From Muribaculaceae bacterium (GTDB taxonomy: Bacteria > Bacteroidota > Bacteroidia > Bacteroidales > Muribaculaceae): 55,945 nt of DNA. The notes below the pieces were generated by a model. The model was not told the DNA's origin and searched no databases. It saw only the letters and a program-made list of their open reading frames with translations. Location of the stretch: positions 1 to 55,945 of the forward strand of contig CAJSYI010000017.1 in the NCBI GenBank assembly GCA_910573745.1. Direction: 5' to 3'. The position numbers and the translations under genes were made by a program. Below are positions 41,520-52,700 of the stretch, piece by piece (position 1 is the stretch's first letter; every line of letters starts with the position of its first letter).

Positions 41520-43541
41520 TCATTCTGCGGATTGGCTGCGATTTCCGTAGGTGGATATCGCCTTGTTGAGGAATTCCTTATATTTGCCAACGTTCTCGTC
41601 GAAAGCATAAGACGGAGACATCGGACGTGCGTTCTCGTCAAGAACCACATAATAAGGCTGGGCGTTGGCACCGAACTTTGACCGCTGGAGATAGCTCCAT
41701 TTGTCGCCCACGGTGCGGAGCGTGCGCTCCGTGCCGTCGCTTTCTTTCACCTTGACCGGCTCAGGAAGCGGCTGCTTGTCATCCACCATAAGCGTAACGA
41801 GGATGAACTTGTCGTCAATCATGTTCTTGACCTCCGGGTCTGTCCAGACTGCGGCTTCCATCTTGCGGCAGTTCACGCAACCGTAGCCGGAGAAGTCTAC
41901 GAGGACTGGCTTGCCCGTCGTCTTGCCCATACGGATGGCCTCGTCAAAGTCCATCGTCTTGGCATGCACCTCACCGTCGTAGAGCGAGAAGTCCTGTGTC
42001 GTCAACGGAGGAGCGAATGCGCTCGTACTCTTAAGAGGAGCGCCCCACAGGCCGGGAAGCATATAGACCGCGAAGGCCATGGAAATCACACCGAGGATGA
42101 AGCGGGTGATGCCCACCTTCTCCACCTTGTCGTCATGCGGGAAGCGGATCTTGCCCCAGAGATAGATGCCGAGCATAGCGAAAATCACTATCCAGAGCGA
42201 GAGGAACACCTCACGGTCGAGTATGCGCCAGCCATAAGCGAGGTCGGCCACAGAAAGGAACTTGAGGGCAAGAGCCAGTTCGAGGAAGCCGAGCACCACC
42301 TTCACAGTGTTCAGCCAGCCACCGCTCTTCGGCATCGATTTGAGCCACGAGGGGAAGATGGCGAAAAGGGTGAACGGAAGAGCCAAGGCCAAGGCGAAAG
42401 CACCCATACCAACGGCAGGAGAGATGAAGTTGGACGTGGCGGCGGCCTCTACAAGCAGCGTGCCGATGATCGGGCCTGTGCAAGAGAACGACACGAGCAC
42501 GAGCGTGAAGGCCATGAAGAATATGCTGAGATAGCCTGAGGTGCTGTCCACCTTGGAGTCGATTTTGTTTGTCCACTTCGAAGGAAGCGTCAATTCAAAA
42601 CCGCCCATGAACGAGAACGCAAACAGGACGAGGAGGAGGAAGAAAATGATGTTGAAGAGCGCGCTGGTGGCGAGTTCATTCAGGGCAGACGCACCGAAAA
42701 TCGCAGTGACGGCTATTCCGAGCGCAAGATAGATGACTATGATCGAAAGACCGTAGATGATACCCGAACGGATGGCCTTTGAACGGTCTTTGTTCTGCTT
42801 CAGGAAGAAGCTGACAGTCATAGGAATCATAGGCCAAACGCAAGGAGTCATGAGGGCGATGAGACCGCCGATGAATCCGGCGATGAAAATGTACCAGATG
42901 CTGTGGTTCTGCCCGGAAGGATTCTCCTCGAGTGCCTTCATCTCGGCCTCTACGTTGTTCCACCACGACTTGTCGTCGGCCGAACCGGCGAGCGCAGCTT
43001 CGGGCTTAAGCGAATCCACTGCGGCCTGGAGCGAATCCGTAGGCGCGGCAACGGCCTCCGTCGGGTCTTCCACCTCCTCCTTGGCCGCCGGATCCACCTT
43101 CGCGGTGCCGGAAAGCGTCTTGGAGGCATAGACGGGATAGCATCCTCCGTCGTTGCACGTCTGGCCCTTGACCTCAGCCTCGACAGAGAACTTCTCCGCA
43201 GTCGGTTTGAGCTTCTGCGTGAAGGTTACGCTGTTGGAGAAGAAATACTGATCGACCATAAAAACGTCGTCGTACTCCTTGGTGTATTTCTTGTTGGCCA
43301 CCGGTTTGCCGTCGAGCTTGCAGCCTTTCGGCGAGATGTAGAACTCAAGAGGCTGCGAGCCTCCGGCTGGGTTCTCCGGGGCATAAAGGTGGAAGCCCGG
43401 AGCGATGGTGGCCTTCATGACGAGCCGGGGGGAATCCGTGTTTTCCCCCTCAAGCTTGAATGTCCATGTAACCTCGTTGGCCGCGAAAGAGCAAATCGCG
43501 ACACACACGAAGAATAATGTCTGGAATAATCTTTTCATCAC
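41520..43541 (-). CDS. dsbD: Thiol:disulfide interchange protein DsbD
   Basis: A 673-residue inner-membrane electron transporter that carries reducing power from cytosolic thioredoxin to periplasmic thiol proteins. Signal peptide to about residue 20. Alpha domain (about 25-150) with Cys129 and Cys134 in KGQTCNDGGC. Eight-helix beta domain (about 215-480) with Cys234 in TPCVWPMIP and Cys354 in SFSCTGPI. C-terminal thioredoxin-like gamma domain with GYGCVNCRK (Cys555, Cys558). Typical Bacteroidetes layout. Nearby TlpA, Omp28 and the CGYC protein are candidate clients. Confidence 0.96.
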   Translation of the reverse strand: MMKRLFQTLFFVCVAICSFAANEVTWTFKLEGENTDSPRLVMKATIAPGFHLYAPENPAGGSQPLEFYISPKGCKLDGKPVANKKYTKEYDDVFMVDQYFFSNSVTFTQKLKPTAEKFSVEAEVKGQTCNDGGCYPVYASKTLSGTAKVDPAAKEEVEDPTEAVAAPTDSLQAAVDSLKPEAALAGSADDKSWWNNVEAEMKALEENPSGQNHSIWYIFIAGFIGGLIALMTPCVWPMIPMTVSFFLKQNKDRSKAIRSGIIYGLSIIVIYLALGIAVTAIFGASALNELATSALFNIIFFLLLVLFAFSFMGGFELTLPSKWTNKIDSKVDSTSGYLSIFFMAFTLVLVSFSCTGPIIGTLLVEAAATSNFISPAVGMGAFALALALPFTLFAIFPSWLKSMPKSGGWLNTVKVVLGFLELALALKFLSVADLAYGWRILDREVFLSLWIVIFAMLGIYLWGKIRFPHDDKVEKVGITRFILGVISMAFAVYMLPGLWGAPLKSTSAFAPPLTTQDFSLYDGEVHAKTMDFDEAIRMGKTTGKPVLVDFSGYGCVNCRKMEAAVWTDPEVKNMIDDKFILVTLMVDDKQPLPEPVKVKESDGTERTLRTVGDKWSYLQRSKFGANAQPYYVVLDENARPMSPSYAFDENVGKYKEFLNKAISTYGNRSQSAE

Positions 43542-43575
43542 TGTTTAGATAGTCGGTTAGAATGAATTGCAGATG

Positions 43576-43607
43576 CAAAGTTAGTTTTTTCCATTTGAAT
43601 TAGCAAC
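43576..43607 (-). promoter_or_regulatory. dsbD promoter
   Basis: Minus strand: GTTG (43604-43607, one base off TTTG), 20-nt spacer, TAACTTTG (43576-43583), 35 bp before the start codon. Confidence 0.65.
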
Positions 43608-43685
43608 AGACGGGCTGATTTATTATCGGAATCGGCTCTTTTTTGATGTTTTTTGGCATTCCCCGGTAAGAGATTCCCTATACAA

Positions 43686-43717
43686 AGAGCCGCGCCATTG
43701 ATGTAACGGCGCGGCTC
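43686..43717 (-). terminator. Terminator of the 1005-aa secreted protein gene
   Basis: Perfect stem GAGCCGCGCC/GGCGCGGCTC with an 11-nt loop, followed by CTTTGT on the minus strand, about 75 bp after the stop at 43790. Its stem resembles the terminator at 49692. Confidence 0.8.
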
Positions 43718-43789
43718 CTGCCCTCAGGCTTGGTCAACGTATGCAAAAGCGTGTCTGTAGTTTTCTTCAAGGCACACCCTAAAAACAGG

Positions 43790-46700
43790 CTATTTAATGA
43801 TTCTGAAAGAGCCGCGCGACGACACCGCGACATATGCTCCGTCGGGAAGCCTGCAGAGGTCTGCCCTGGTGGCGTTTTCCATCCTCAGGATGCCATTGAT
43901 GTCATAGACGCTGACAGTCTCATCGCCGGACAGAGCGATGTCGTCGATTCCGGTCAGCGGGTCTTTAACCAAAACGAAATCCTTCACGTTGGGAGCAGCC
44001 CCGGCCACAAACGTATGGCCTCCTCCGCTGTGGGTCAGATAGTCTTCGGCACGGACATCGGCGGAATATTCCATATCCGGCTGGAAAACCACCATCTCGT
44101 AACGCCCTGCGTCATCGGAAACTGCGGAATACATCACTTCTCCGGAAACGAACGTAACGGTCGCTCCGGCGACAGGCGCATCGGTCTCGGAATCAGCGAT
44201 TCTGCCGTTGACCGCTGCGGTTTCCTTCTCCACTTCAAAATACGCTACAGGAATGCCATATGTGTTGCGGCTCCAACGCCATTCAAGGTCAAGGTCGTCA
44301 AGGTCGCGGCTCGTGGAGAAAGAGATGAACTTGTCGTCGTCCGGACGCGTGGAATTGTCGAATGCAAAGAAGCTTCCCACAGTCTCTGCGGTCGAATTCT
44401 CGAACTGCACCATGACTCGCAGGTTTTTGCCTGTGTACAGGAAATCCTGAGAGAACTGCACTTCCCAGCAGTCATCCATCTTGTCGGGCTGCGAAGCCTC
44501 ACCGACCCTGTCCTGCTCATAGCGGCCGTCAAAGACAAGCGTCATGTCATCCGGGTCTGCCGCTTCAAACGCGGCATCGTATCCTGCATCTTCCGTATTC
44601 TGAACCCACACCTTAAGGTTTCCGCTCACGGGCTGGCTCATATAGGAGCGATAGTGCATACCGGTGATCCTGGAATTTGCCGCTATTCCGAGACGGTCGG
44701 CCGCATATATCACCTGCGAGGCCGAATTCTTGTATGATGTGTTGACAGGCCCGTTGCTGGAAATCAGCGGTTCGCCCACCTGCACGGTCTTGACGGCCAC
44801 CTCTTCCCGAACGTCAAAGACGAATTCAGGCGTGTCATAGATGAAGCCGCCGTTCTCGAAACGGAAGAAAGCCGTTTTCTCCCCGGCCGAATGCGGCGTG
44901 TAGCCTACGGCAAAAGCCTTGTCGGCTCCGGAGGTGAAAAGACCCGTCTCTTGGGCCGATGCCGTCTTCTCCCCATCTACATACAATGACACCTCATATC
45001 CTGACTCATCCTCAGCCGACACATTGAACAGCGTTACCACGGCATTATACCGGTTGTTGACCATTCCGGCAGAGGGCGCGGCATGCCCCTTGTAAAGGAC
45101 ATCGTGTTCCACAGGGACGTTCTCACCGCCGTATATGTCATGTATCCGGACGCCTCCGGCCACAAACCTGACATAGCAGGTGCCCGGCGGCATAGGAACG
45201 TTGAAAAGCCGGAAAGCGTATTTCCCGTAGCCTGTGCCTGTCTCCGAAGGAGGTTCGTTGGTGAAGAAAGCATCAACACCCTGAGCGGACGGGCTTGCCC
45301 CGACCTTATAGACAGAAGTCCAGTTCATGCGGTCTTCCGACACCTGCACTTCGAGGTTGGCGCTTGTGTTGTCGCTCTTATTGGCAAAAAAGGCAAGGCC
45401 CTCCCCATCGGCAAATCTCATCAGAGGCATCGTCATGGCCTGTGGCGACGAATAGCTTTGGGCTATCCACTGGCCGTTGCCTTCGCTCTTGAAGTCGGCG
45501 TTGTCGGAAGCAAGTTTCCAATTGGAATCATAGATGTAGCCGGCAGGTTTCTCCGCTCCCTCAAACGACTCGAAATATCTGTCCATGTTCCGCCGGAGCC
45601 CTTCCAATACGTATTCATGGCTCCCTATCCTGTCGGCAACTATGGTAAGCGAACCGACATGATAACCGTCCTCCGACGCTTTGAACCTCACATTCACGGC
45701 CATGTTGCCGCCCGGCTGAATCTCTCCTTCCGAAGGGGAAGCCAGCTCAAAATCTCCGGCGACCTGAATGTCGGACACCTTCAGCACGTCCGTCCCGGAA
45801 TTGTGGACAAAGAACAGGCGTTCGGCCACGGCAGCGGTCATCCCGAACGAAATCAGGTTTTCTATGCTGTGGGTTCCGTTTTCGGCCATAACGAAGTTGT
45901 AGACAGGCGCGAACGGTATGATGGTGAAGTAGAGGCTTTCGGAAGCCCCGGTGAGCGATTCGGTGAATTTGAAACTGTTGCTCGTCGTGTTAGGGGCAAG
46001 CGTAGCGTCTCCCGTGAATTCAAGATCCACTTCCACCGTTTTTCCTCGCGGTATGGCAACGGTTACGGGCAACTCGGAGAAATCCCTGTCCGTGTGGGTG
46101 TTGCGCACCGAGACACTGAATCCGGGCGTATTGGCGGCAACGTCAAAGTCTCCGGCATTGACGAATTTCGCCTTTACCGGAATCGTAACCTTGTTTTCAC
46201 TGTCGGCTCTCAACGCCTCTGTCGAAATCTTCGATATGCTCAGCTCGAGCCTGTTGACATATTCAACGTCGGCCGTCGCGGCGGAAAAGTCGCATATCCC
46301 GGCATTCACCGGCACTATCCCTAAGCAGGTTCCCGGCGGCACGGACGGAAGCTTCACCTGCGTCCATGAATCCGTGTTGATACGGTCTTTTCCTTCCACC
46401 GTCCCGGAATATTTCGTGGCGGAATAGGAGTTGCCGAGCGTCGCGCCGTCGGAAGAAGTGTAGAACTCGACTGTTCCGTCCTCGGAGGTCTTCTTCACAT
46501 AAATAACGACGTCGCCCCCGACCTTAGGGGTGATGAACCCGTCAAGGTAATATGTGCTTGAAGGCTTTTTCGCTTCCAGCCAGCCGGAAGTGCGGCCTCC
46601 GGTCGCGTGGGACTCGAACTTGTTGGCATACCATTCATAGCCGATGTAGTGAGTCCATCCGCGCGGCGCGAACTTGGCATACTCCGTATCCAGACCGGAA

Positions 46701-46807
46701 AACGATTCCGTATAGCCTGTTATGGTTTCGGCTTTCGTCGGAAAGGCCACTGCGGCCACGACCGCCAGGACAGCCGACCATCCTTTGAGCAATGATCTGT
46801 AGTTCAT
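43790..46807 (-). CDS. Large secreted protein with carboxypeptidase-regulatory-like domain and T9SS-type end
   Basis: A 1005-residue secreted protein. Signal peptide to about residue 27. The region around 30-185 and the one around 455-600 look like beta-jellyroll choice-of-anchor domains (YTESFSGL...; YFESFEGAEKPAGYIYDSNW), separated by an Ig-like/CARDB stretch. Near residue 860-930 a carboxypeptidase-regulatory fold starts VNGRIADSETDAPVAGATVTF. The end, VSVYDINGILRMENATRADL ... FRIIK, is a type-A T9SS sorting domain. Such proteins are exported across the outer membrane and attached to the surface. Ligand unknown. 27 bp upstream (minus strand) lies the 694-aa gene, so they probably share a transcript. 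Confidence 0.88.
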   Translation of the reverse strand: MNYRSLLKGWSAVLAVVAAVAFPTKAETITGYTESFSGLDTEYAKFAPRGWTHYIGYEWYANKFESHATGGRTSGWLEAKKPSSTYYLDGFITPKVGGDVVIYVKKTSEDGTVEFYTSSDGATLGNSYSATKYSGTVEGKDRINTDSWTQVKLPSVPPGTCLGIVPVNAGICDFSAATADVEYVNRLELSISKISTEALRADSENKVTIPVKAKFVNAGDFDVAANTPGFSVSVRNTHTDRDFSELPVTVAIPRGKTVEVDLEFTGDATLAPNTTSNSFKFTESLTGASESLYFTIIPFAPVYNFVMAENGTHSIENLISFGMTAAVAERLFFVHNSGTDVLKVSDIQVAGDFELASPSEGEIQPGGNMAVNVRFKASEDGYHVGSLTIVADRIGSHEYVLEGLRRNMDRYFESFEGAEKPAGYIYDSNWKLASDNADFKSEGNGQWIAQSYSSPQAMTMPLMRFADGEGLAFFANKSDNTSANLEVQVSEDRMNWTSVYKVGASPSAQGVDAFFTNEPPSETGTGYGKYAFRLFNVPMPPGTCYVRFVAGGVRIHDIYGGENVPVEHDVLYKGHAAPSAGMVNNRYNAVVTLFNVSAEDESGYEVSLYVDGEKTASAQETGLFTSGADKAFAVGYTPHSAGEKTAFFRFENGGFIYDTPEFVFDVREEVAVKTVQVGEPLISSNGPVNTSYKNSASQVIYAADRLGIAANSRITGMHYRSYMSQPVSGNLKVWVQNTEDAGYDAAFEAADPDDMTLVFDGRYEQDRVGEASQPDKMDDCWEVQFSQDFLYTGKNLRVMVQFENSTAETVGSFFAFDNSTRPDDDKFISFSTSRDLDDLDLEWRWSRNTYGIPVAYFEVEKETAAVNGRIADSETDAPVAGATVTFVSGEVMYSAVSDDAGRYEMVVFQPDMEYSADVRAEDYLTHSGGGHTFVAGAAPNVKDFVLVKDPLTGIDDIALSGDETVSVYDINGILRMENATRADLCRLPDGAYVAVSSRGSFRIIK

Positions 46808-46834
46808 AGTGAGATGTTTTTATGGTGATGTGGT

Positions 46835-48886
46835 TTATCTGATGATGAATTTCACGTTGCCTTTACGGCTCCTGCAGAGGTAGACCCCGGAATCGAGGCC
46901 GATGCTTTGACCCTCCTGCAACGCCGCCACAGATGAGCCGTCGGCCCTGAATATCTCCAGCGGTTCACGCGCCGTCAGCCGATTTCCGTCCACCTGCACA
47001 AGGCTGCGTGCATCGGCCTCTACGCCGCGCACTCCGTCGATGTAGGTGTCAGGCACGGTGTATGCCTCGGAGTTTTCGCTCGTAACATAGCGTTTGAACC
47101 ATGCCGAGCCGGGAAGCTCACGTGCCGCAAAGACATAGAAACGGTAGACGTCGCCGAAAGTGCGGTCTGGGGTTTCCTGACGGAAGGAGGTGTCTTCGTT
47201 GGACTTTGTCTCGGCGTAAGTGTACGGAAGCGCGAAATATTCACCTTCCTTGAGGTTTTGGGAAATCTCAAGGTTGTCGAGGAAGAAGAATCCGTTGTTG
47301 TCGTCAAGCGATATGTTGAGGATGCAGAGCGACGAAGTGGCCTTCAGCCGCACGGTGTGCCTGACGAAATCCTTCGTTATGTCTGAAATCTCTTTCCGGT
47401 CCACCACCTGCCACGATGTCTTCCCCGTCTGCGGATCCTGCACAGGGCAATAAAGGAAGACGATGGGGCGCGTTCCCGTAGCCGAAGCGAAGTCTGCCGA
47501 AACCGTAACCACACGGTCTGAAGCGCCCAGGACCATGGTCGGACTCACGAGCTGGCCGTTGTAAAGGTCTTCGCCCACGAAACGGTTGTGCATCCCGACC
47601 GCCCCGTCGATGTACGCGCCTTCGTACAGACGCCAGTTGGCACGTGAAATCGGCAGTTCGTCAAGGTCGTCCAGGCCTATGATGCTGACATAAGGATTCT
47701 CCAACGTCGCTTCAGGATGCCCGGCTACGTTGTCGAAGCCCTCGCGCATCACGAAAACCGTCTCGTCTTTCGTCGCCGTATGCGTCAACGAGTTGAAATA
47801 TCCGTATCCGTCGGCGCGGAAGACAGGTGTCCAGCTTGCCGTGTATCCCTTCTGGCTATGGTCTGACACACCGGTTATTTCAGGAGACATGACGTCATAG
47901 ACCATCACCCGGCCTGAAGGTTCGGAAGTGAAGTTCCGGTTCTTCGCGACCACGTAATAGTAGTATGTGTACTGTTTGTCGAGCTTGTGTTCTTCCGTTA
48001 CGTCAAAACGCGTGTCGGTCAGCTTGGTCTCTTTTACCACCTTCTTCGTCGTAACCCCGTCTTCATAATAGCGGTATACGTGCAGCTCGTATTGTTCCGC
48101 CCCTTCCACCGGTTCCCAGCGCGGGGTGAAAACCACGTATTCGCCCGAATCGTCGTAGTTCTGCCATTTGAGCACTTCCGGTGCCTCCAGTTCCGGCTTG
48201 AACTTCTCTATCCTTATCCAGTCGATGATGACACGGCTTGAAGGAGCCTGTATGGTGATTTCGCAGTTGTCGGTGCAGTTGTCGAGCCTGATGTTCTCAT
48301 AGAGCGCCCAGCCGTCATAGACGAACGAAGAAATCCGGCCCCCCTCTTCATAAGGGTAAGTCCACGTGATGTAGAGGTTGCCGGGCGCGGTGTCAATCGA
48401 ACGTGCACGGAAACTGAGGTATGTGGTCCCGTCGTCCTTGCTCAGGTCGAGCGGCGGAGTGGTGATGTACCCCCCGTATTGGTAGGTGCCGTCTGCGGTC
48501 TTGTGTTCCACCAGGTCCACGCACACGTTGCCTCCTGCGGAACGTATGCCCGAACCGCCCCATCCGGGAATCTCCGTGTATTCGGGAAGAATAGTCCCGG
48601 TGCTGTTGTTGAGGAGCAGTGAATAGTCGGGTGTGGAATCAGTCCCTGCCGTCATACGGGAGAAGTCTTCATAGAGCAGCGTGCGGTATTCCCGTCCGTC
48701 ATCGGGGGCACGGTGTGCGGAATGCCCTTCAAGCCTGGGCATATGATGCAGGGAAAACCCTGCCTGCCTCGGCCCTTTCTTGTGGAGCGACGCTCCGTCG
48801 CCATGTTGCAGTCCGAAAGAATGTGCCGCCAGGCAAAGCGGCAAAGCCGAAACGAAAACGGCCGATAAGGTAAATCTCAGGTGCAT
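46835..48886 (-). CDS. Secreted fibronectin-type-III protein with T9SS-like end
   Basis: A 683-residue secreted protein. I use ATG 48886 because it opens the signal peptide MHLRFTLSAVFVSALPLCLA; the longer frame adds 11 residues. Residues about 60-240 form a jellyroll-type domain (LLYEDFSRMTAG ... IIDWIRIEKF), followed by two fibronectin-III-like modules and a second jellyroll module (FVMREGFDNVAG ... FFLDNLEISQNL). The end, LEIFRADGSSVAALQEGQSIGLDSGVYLCRSR, resembles a T9SS sorting segment. It is divergent from the Crp-like gene and precedes the 1005-aa gene on the same strand. Confidence 0.86.
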   Translation of the reverse strand: MHLRFTLSAVFVSALPLCLAAHSFGLQHGDGASLHKKGPRQAGFSLHHMPRLEGHSAHRAPDDGREYRTLLYEDFSRMTAGTDSTPDYSLLLNNSTGTILPEYTEIPGWGGSGIRSAGGNVCVDLVEHKTADGTYQYGGYITTPPLDLSKDDGTTYLSFRARSIDTAPGNLYITWTYPYEEGGRISSFVYDGWALYENIRLDNCTDNCEITIQAPSSRVIIDWIRIEKFKPELEAPEVLKWQNYDDSGEYVVFTPRWEPVEGAEQYELHVYRYYEDGVTTKKVVKETKLTDTRFDVTEEHKLDKQYTYYYYVVAKNRNFTSEPSGRVMVYDVMSPEITGVSDHSQKGYTASWTPVFRADGYGYFNSLTHTATKDETVFVMREGFDNVAGHPEATLENPYVSIIGLDDLDELPISRANWRLYEGAYIDGAVGMHNRFVGEDLYNGQLVSPTMVLGASDRVVTVSADFASATGTRPIVFLYCPVQDPQTGKTSWQVVDRKEISDITKDFVRHTVRLKATSSLCILNISLDDNNGFFFLDNLEISQNLKEGEYFALPYTYAETKSNEDTSFRQETPDRTFGDVYRFYVFAARELPGSAWFKRYVTSENSEAYTVPDTYIDGVRGVEADARSLVQVDGNRLTAREPLEIFRADGSSVAALQEGQSIGLDSGVYLCRSRKGNVKFIIR

Positions 48887-49088
48887 AAGAATGAACGATG
48901 AGGATTCCGGAAGTGGCACATTGACCGTGAATCAGGCGGAATCCGTTTCCCTGACCGCGGCCAGTAACATAATTTCCGCAAATTTAGTCCGTTGTTTCGT
49001 TCAAAAAAATGACATAGTTCAATATTACACGGCAATATGTCCCGAAACTAAAGCGTTTTACTGAAAACACTATAAAACTGAATGCAGA

Positions 49089-49670
49089 ATGACTCCTGAG
49101 ATGAATCTGGCCGAGATTTTCGCCATACACAACCCTTTGGACAAGGAATGCCTGAAGGAAGTGGAACAAGCCGCCTCTTTGGCGCGTGTCCCCAAACGCA
49201 GCGTCCTTTTGAGACAGGGAGACGTATGCCGGCATTTCTACTTCAACCGTTCGGGGCTTATGCGCGTGGCGCATATCGACGACGGCACGGAGGACACCGT
49301 CTGCTTCGGCACAAGCGGCGACGTGTTCACGTCGCTGCAATCATATTTCGACGGTTCTCCGTCCATATTCTCGCTTGTGGCCCTTTACGACTCCGAAGTG
49401 TATTCCATTTCATACGAAGACCTCGACAGGCTTTCATCCGGCTTCCCTGACCTCGTCCTGTGGATGAGGAACCTCCTCATAGAGCAGGTTTACGCATTCG
49501 AACGACGCTATCTTTTCTTCGGCAAAAGCGATGCCGAGACACGCTACCGCAACTTCATCAGCCAGCGCAACGGGCTTATGCGCGACGTGCCTGTGAAATA
49601 CGTGGCCCAATATCTGAAAATCGCCCCCGAATACCTCTCACGCATACGCCGCCGCATCGTGGGCAAATGA
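49089..49670 (+). CDS. Crp/Fnr-family transcriptional regulator
   Basis: A 193-residue DNA-binding protein. An N-terminal cyclic-nucleotide-binding-like beta-roll (about residues 20-120; LLRQGDVCRHFYFNRSGLMRV, GDVFTSLQSYFDG) is followed by a helix-turn-helix ending PVKYVAQYLKIAPEYLSRIRRRIVGK, the standard Bacteroidetes form. A ligand cannot be inferred; the classical cAMP-binding Arg-Ser pair is not evident. It is divergent from the 683-aa secreted protein gene and could control the flanking secreted-protein genes, which is only a positional argument. No promoter of the usual pattern is visible in the 200-bp gap. Confidence 0.92.
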   Translation: MTPEMNLAEIFAIHNPLDKECLKEVEQAASLARVPKRSVLLRQGDVCRHFYFNRSGLMRVAHIDDGTEDTVCFGTSGDVFTSLQSYFDGSPSIFSLVALYDSEVYSISYEDLDRLSSGFPDLVLWMRNLLIEQVYAFERRYLFFGKSDAETRYRNFISQRNGLMRDVPVKYVAQYLKIAPEYLSRIRRRIVGK

Positions 49671-49691
49671 AACCGGCACTTCATTCACGAC

Positions 49692-49727
49692 AAAAGAGCC
49701 GCACCATCGACTATGGCGCGGCTCTTG
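49692..49727. terminator. Bidirectional terminator between convergent genes
   Basis: Stem AAGAGCCGC-CCAT/ATGG-GCGGCTCTT with one A-C mismatch, in the 102-bp gap between the Crp-like gene and the 1212-aa gene. Nearly the same stem occurs at 43686. Confidence 0.82.
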
Positions 49728-49772
49728 TCTTATTACAATCTCATCCGTCGGCCTGAGGCCGACCGGAATGCA

Positions 49773-52700
49773 TCAGCGTCGGTTCAGGACGCGGCTTGTG
49801 CGGACCGTGCCGTCGGAAAGGCGTTCCCACTTGAGTGCGATGCCTTCGGGGCATTCATTGAGGAGCATGCCCTGCATGTTGTACCAGCGGGTCTCAACCA
49901 CCTCTGCGGCCTCGTCCATCATCTCTTCCACACCGACAGTGTTCATCTTCCTGAGGGCGGCGTTGATGATACGACCCGTGTTGGCGTCGATCATAATGAC
50001 GGCTACCTTTGTGTTTTCAGGCTTTGAGACAGACTGAGGCATCGGCATCGTGATTGACGCCTTGTACTCCGTGTCGGCCTTCACGGCTGAAGGTATATGG
50101 CCTCCGTTGCCGTTGAACGTCGCGCCGTCTGTGCCCTGCATGATGTCGGAATAGGTAAAACGTGCCGGATTGCTTCCGTATATTCCGCCCTCTGCCCATT
50201 CAGCCATGATAGGAGCGTCGGAACCGACGAAATTGTTGGTCTGCGAGGCATTGCGACCGTCTTCCATCACCACTGTCAGAAGGTTGACGTTGAGGTTGGA
50301 TGCATCGTAGCCGAACTTGACTGATGCTTCCACCGAGATGCCGGCATCGCCGTTGATTCTGACATCGGTCAAATCTATATCGGCATCAGCATAAGTGCCG
50401 AGACGTTCGGACACGATGTCGTACCAAGTGCGTCCGCCTTCGGAATCGATAAGCTCATACTTGCTGCTGAGAGGAGAAGCGATGTAAAGACGGTCGATGG
50501 ACGCGGTCGGGGCTGCCGCAAGTCCGAGGAAACGGGCGTAATTGCGTGCGGTCTCGCTGTAGAACCGTCCGCCGTCGTAAGCATGGATGGCAATCGGTAT
50601 GAACCTGTCGCCGAAGTCCTTGGCGAGGCGTTCGATGACAACGTGTCCCTGGGGGCAATAGCCGCAGGTGGTGCCGGTGTATTCCTCGAGAACGACACGG
50701 CGGGTTGTCTGGAAAGCGAGGTTCTTGACCGACTGGCGTACAGAAGTGGTGCGGCCGCCGTAGACGAGTTCAACGGAATAATATGTCTCGGCGCTCGCAG
50801 CTATCGGGAGATTCTTTCCGAACTTGAACTGATAAAGGCCGTTGGGCTTGAGTCCGAGACCCTTGAGCTCCATCTTGTCGACCACTGAGCCGTCGGCAGC
50901 CTTAAGGTTCAGCGTAAGCTCGTCGATGTTGTTGGAAGAAAGGTTCTGCATGTGGCCGCTCACCTCCATCTCATCCTTTCCGACGAGATATTCGGGCGTG
51001 AAGAGAGCTATGGAAAGGTCGAGGTCGCGCGACACCTCAACGTCGTCCAGGAATATGGCCGACTGGTTGTTGTTGTTGTTCACGAAAGCCACATAGATGT
51101 TCTTTCCAGCGAAATCCTTAAGGGAAATCTCGTTCTCGGTCCATTCGCCGGCCATGATTGCTTCGTTGGCGCCCGCATCCTGCCTCTTCTCATAAACCAC
51201 ATTGCCCTGATAGCGGAAAGAGTTGACGATGGCCGGTGTGAGGGCAGTAACCACATCGTCGCTTGCCCAGACAATCACTTTCAGGATGTCTTCCTTGTCC
51301 TTGCGATATGACTGGGACTTGAACTTGAGCCTGTAAGTGTCGTCGCCGATGTAGAGACGCTGCGTAACCATCCAGTCGTCGCTCTGTCCGGCGGGGATAT
51401 ACATCGAGTGGGAGCATGCTGCCCAGTCAGTCGATTCATTTGAGTCGCGCACGAAATACCAAGGAGTGCCGTCTGCGGTGAAGTCCCAGGAAGCGGCCTC
51501 GGAATTCGGAGTGTTGCCGTCTCCCTCGAAGAACATCCACTTCGTGGGCGAAAGCCCGGCATTGAAGTTGTCTGAGAAGATCACCTTGTTGTCGGAGGGC
51601 GGGGCGGGAGTATAGCTTCCCTTGTAGTTTACCACGATCTCTTCGTTGGGATTGGCTCCTGAGAGGTCGGCAAACGTGCCTGCATTTATCACCACCCTGT
51701 AGTCCTTGTCCTGCGCGAGACGCTGCTCGTTGACCGGGTATATCACCACATTGCTTCCGTTCACCTCCGCATTGAGGGCGCAGAGACGAGTCTGCTCGTC
51801 GCCGTCCACCATGTACAGTGCGATGCGCGTTTCATTGTCAGGATTCTCGCATACTGAGAGATTGGTGTCGAAGTTCACCTGCACAGGATTGGAGCTGAGG
51901 TTGATGCGCGGCACCTCGTTGCCGTCGGCGGGAGATATTGACAAAGGCTTGACAGGAGTGTTGGGACGCCCCACGTAGGAGAACCGCAATTCCGAATTCG
52001 TGCGTCCCTCGTCGCTTTTGACTCCGATTGCACCGGCAGGAATCACGATGGTGTATTTCTTTCCGTCTGCGAGCGTGTAGTTGCGGAATGCGATGTTGAC
52101 CACATTCGGATTGCCGGAGGCCACGCTGAAGTTTATTGAATTGCGCACTGTGTTGCCTGCCTCGTCCACCACCTTCACGCAGTCAAGGTTGCCAAGCACC
52201 GAAATCTGACGGTCGAAGGTAACGCTGACATTGGAAAGGCGCGAGAAAGACGCTCCGTTCATGGGAGTTACGTAGTAGTTGTCGAGAAGGTCGATGGTCG
52301 GGCATATTTCGCCGAAAGAATCAGGCATACGCACGATATAGGTCGTAACCGGGCTTTTGGTATAGTCGGCCGAAACGAACACCTTGCCTGAATTGTCCAT
52401 TCCCCAGAACGTTCCGGCCAGTCCTTCAGAAGTCTTGGCGTACTCGGCGTTCCAGTCCACGCCATAGACCTGACGGAGAACGTTGCGGAAGTCGTACCAG
52501 TACTTGCCGACATGCACATGCCAGGTGCGGAACATCAGGTCATGCTCCGAATTGCCGTAGAGGTTGCCGTCATTGTCCACGCTTACCCCGTAGATGCTCG
52601 TGGAGCGGGAATTGTCTTCCACCGGACGGGACTCGCCGGTCTTGAGGTCAACAAGCGTATACGGGCCGTAGGAATACTCTTCATCGTCTTCGCCGTATTC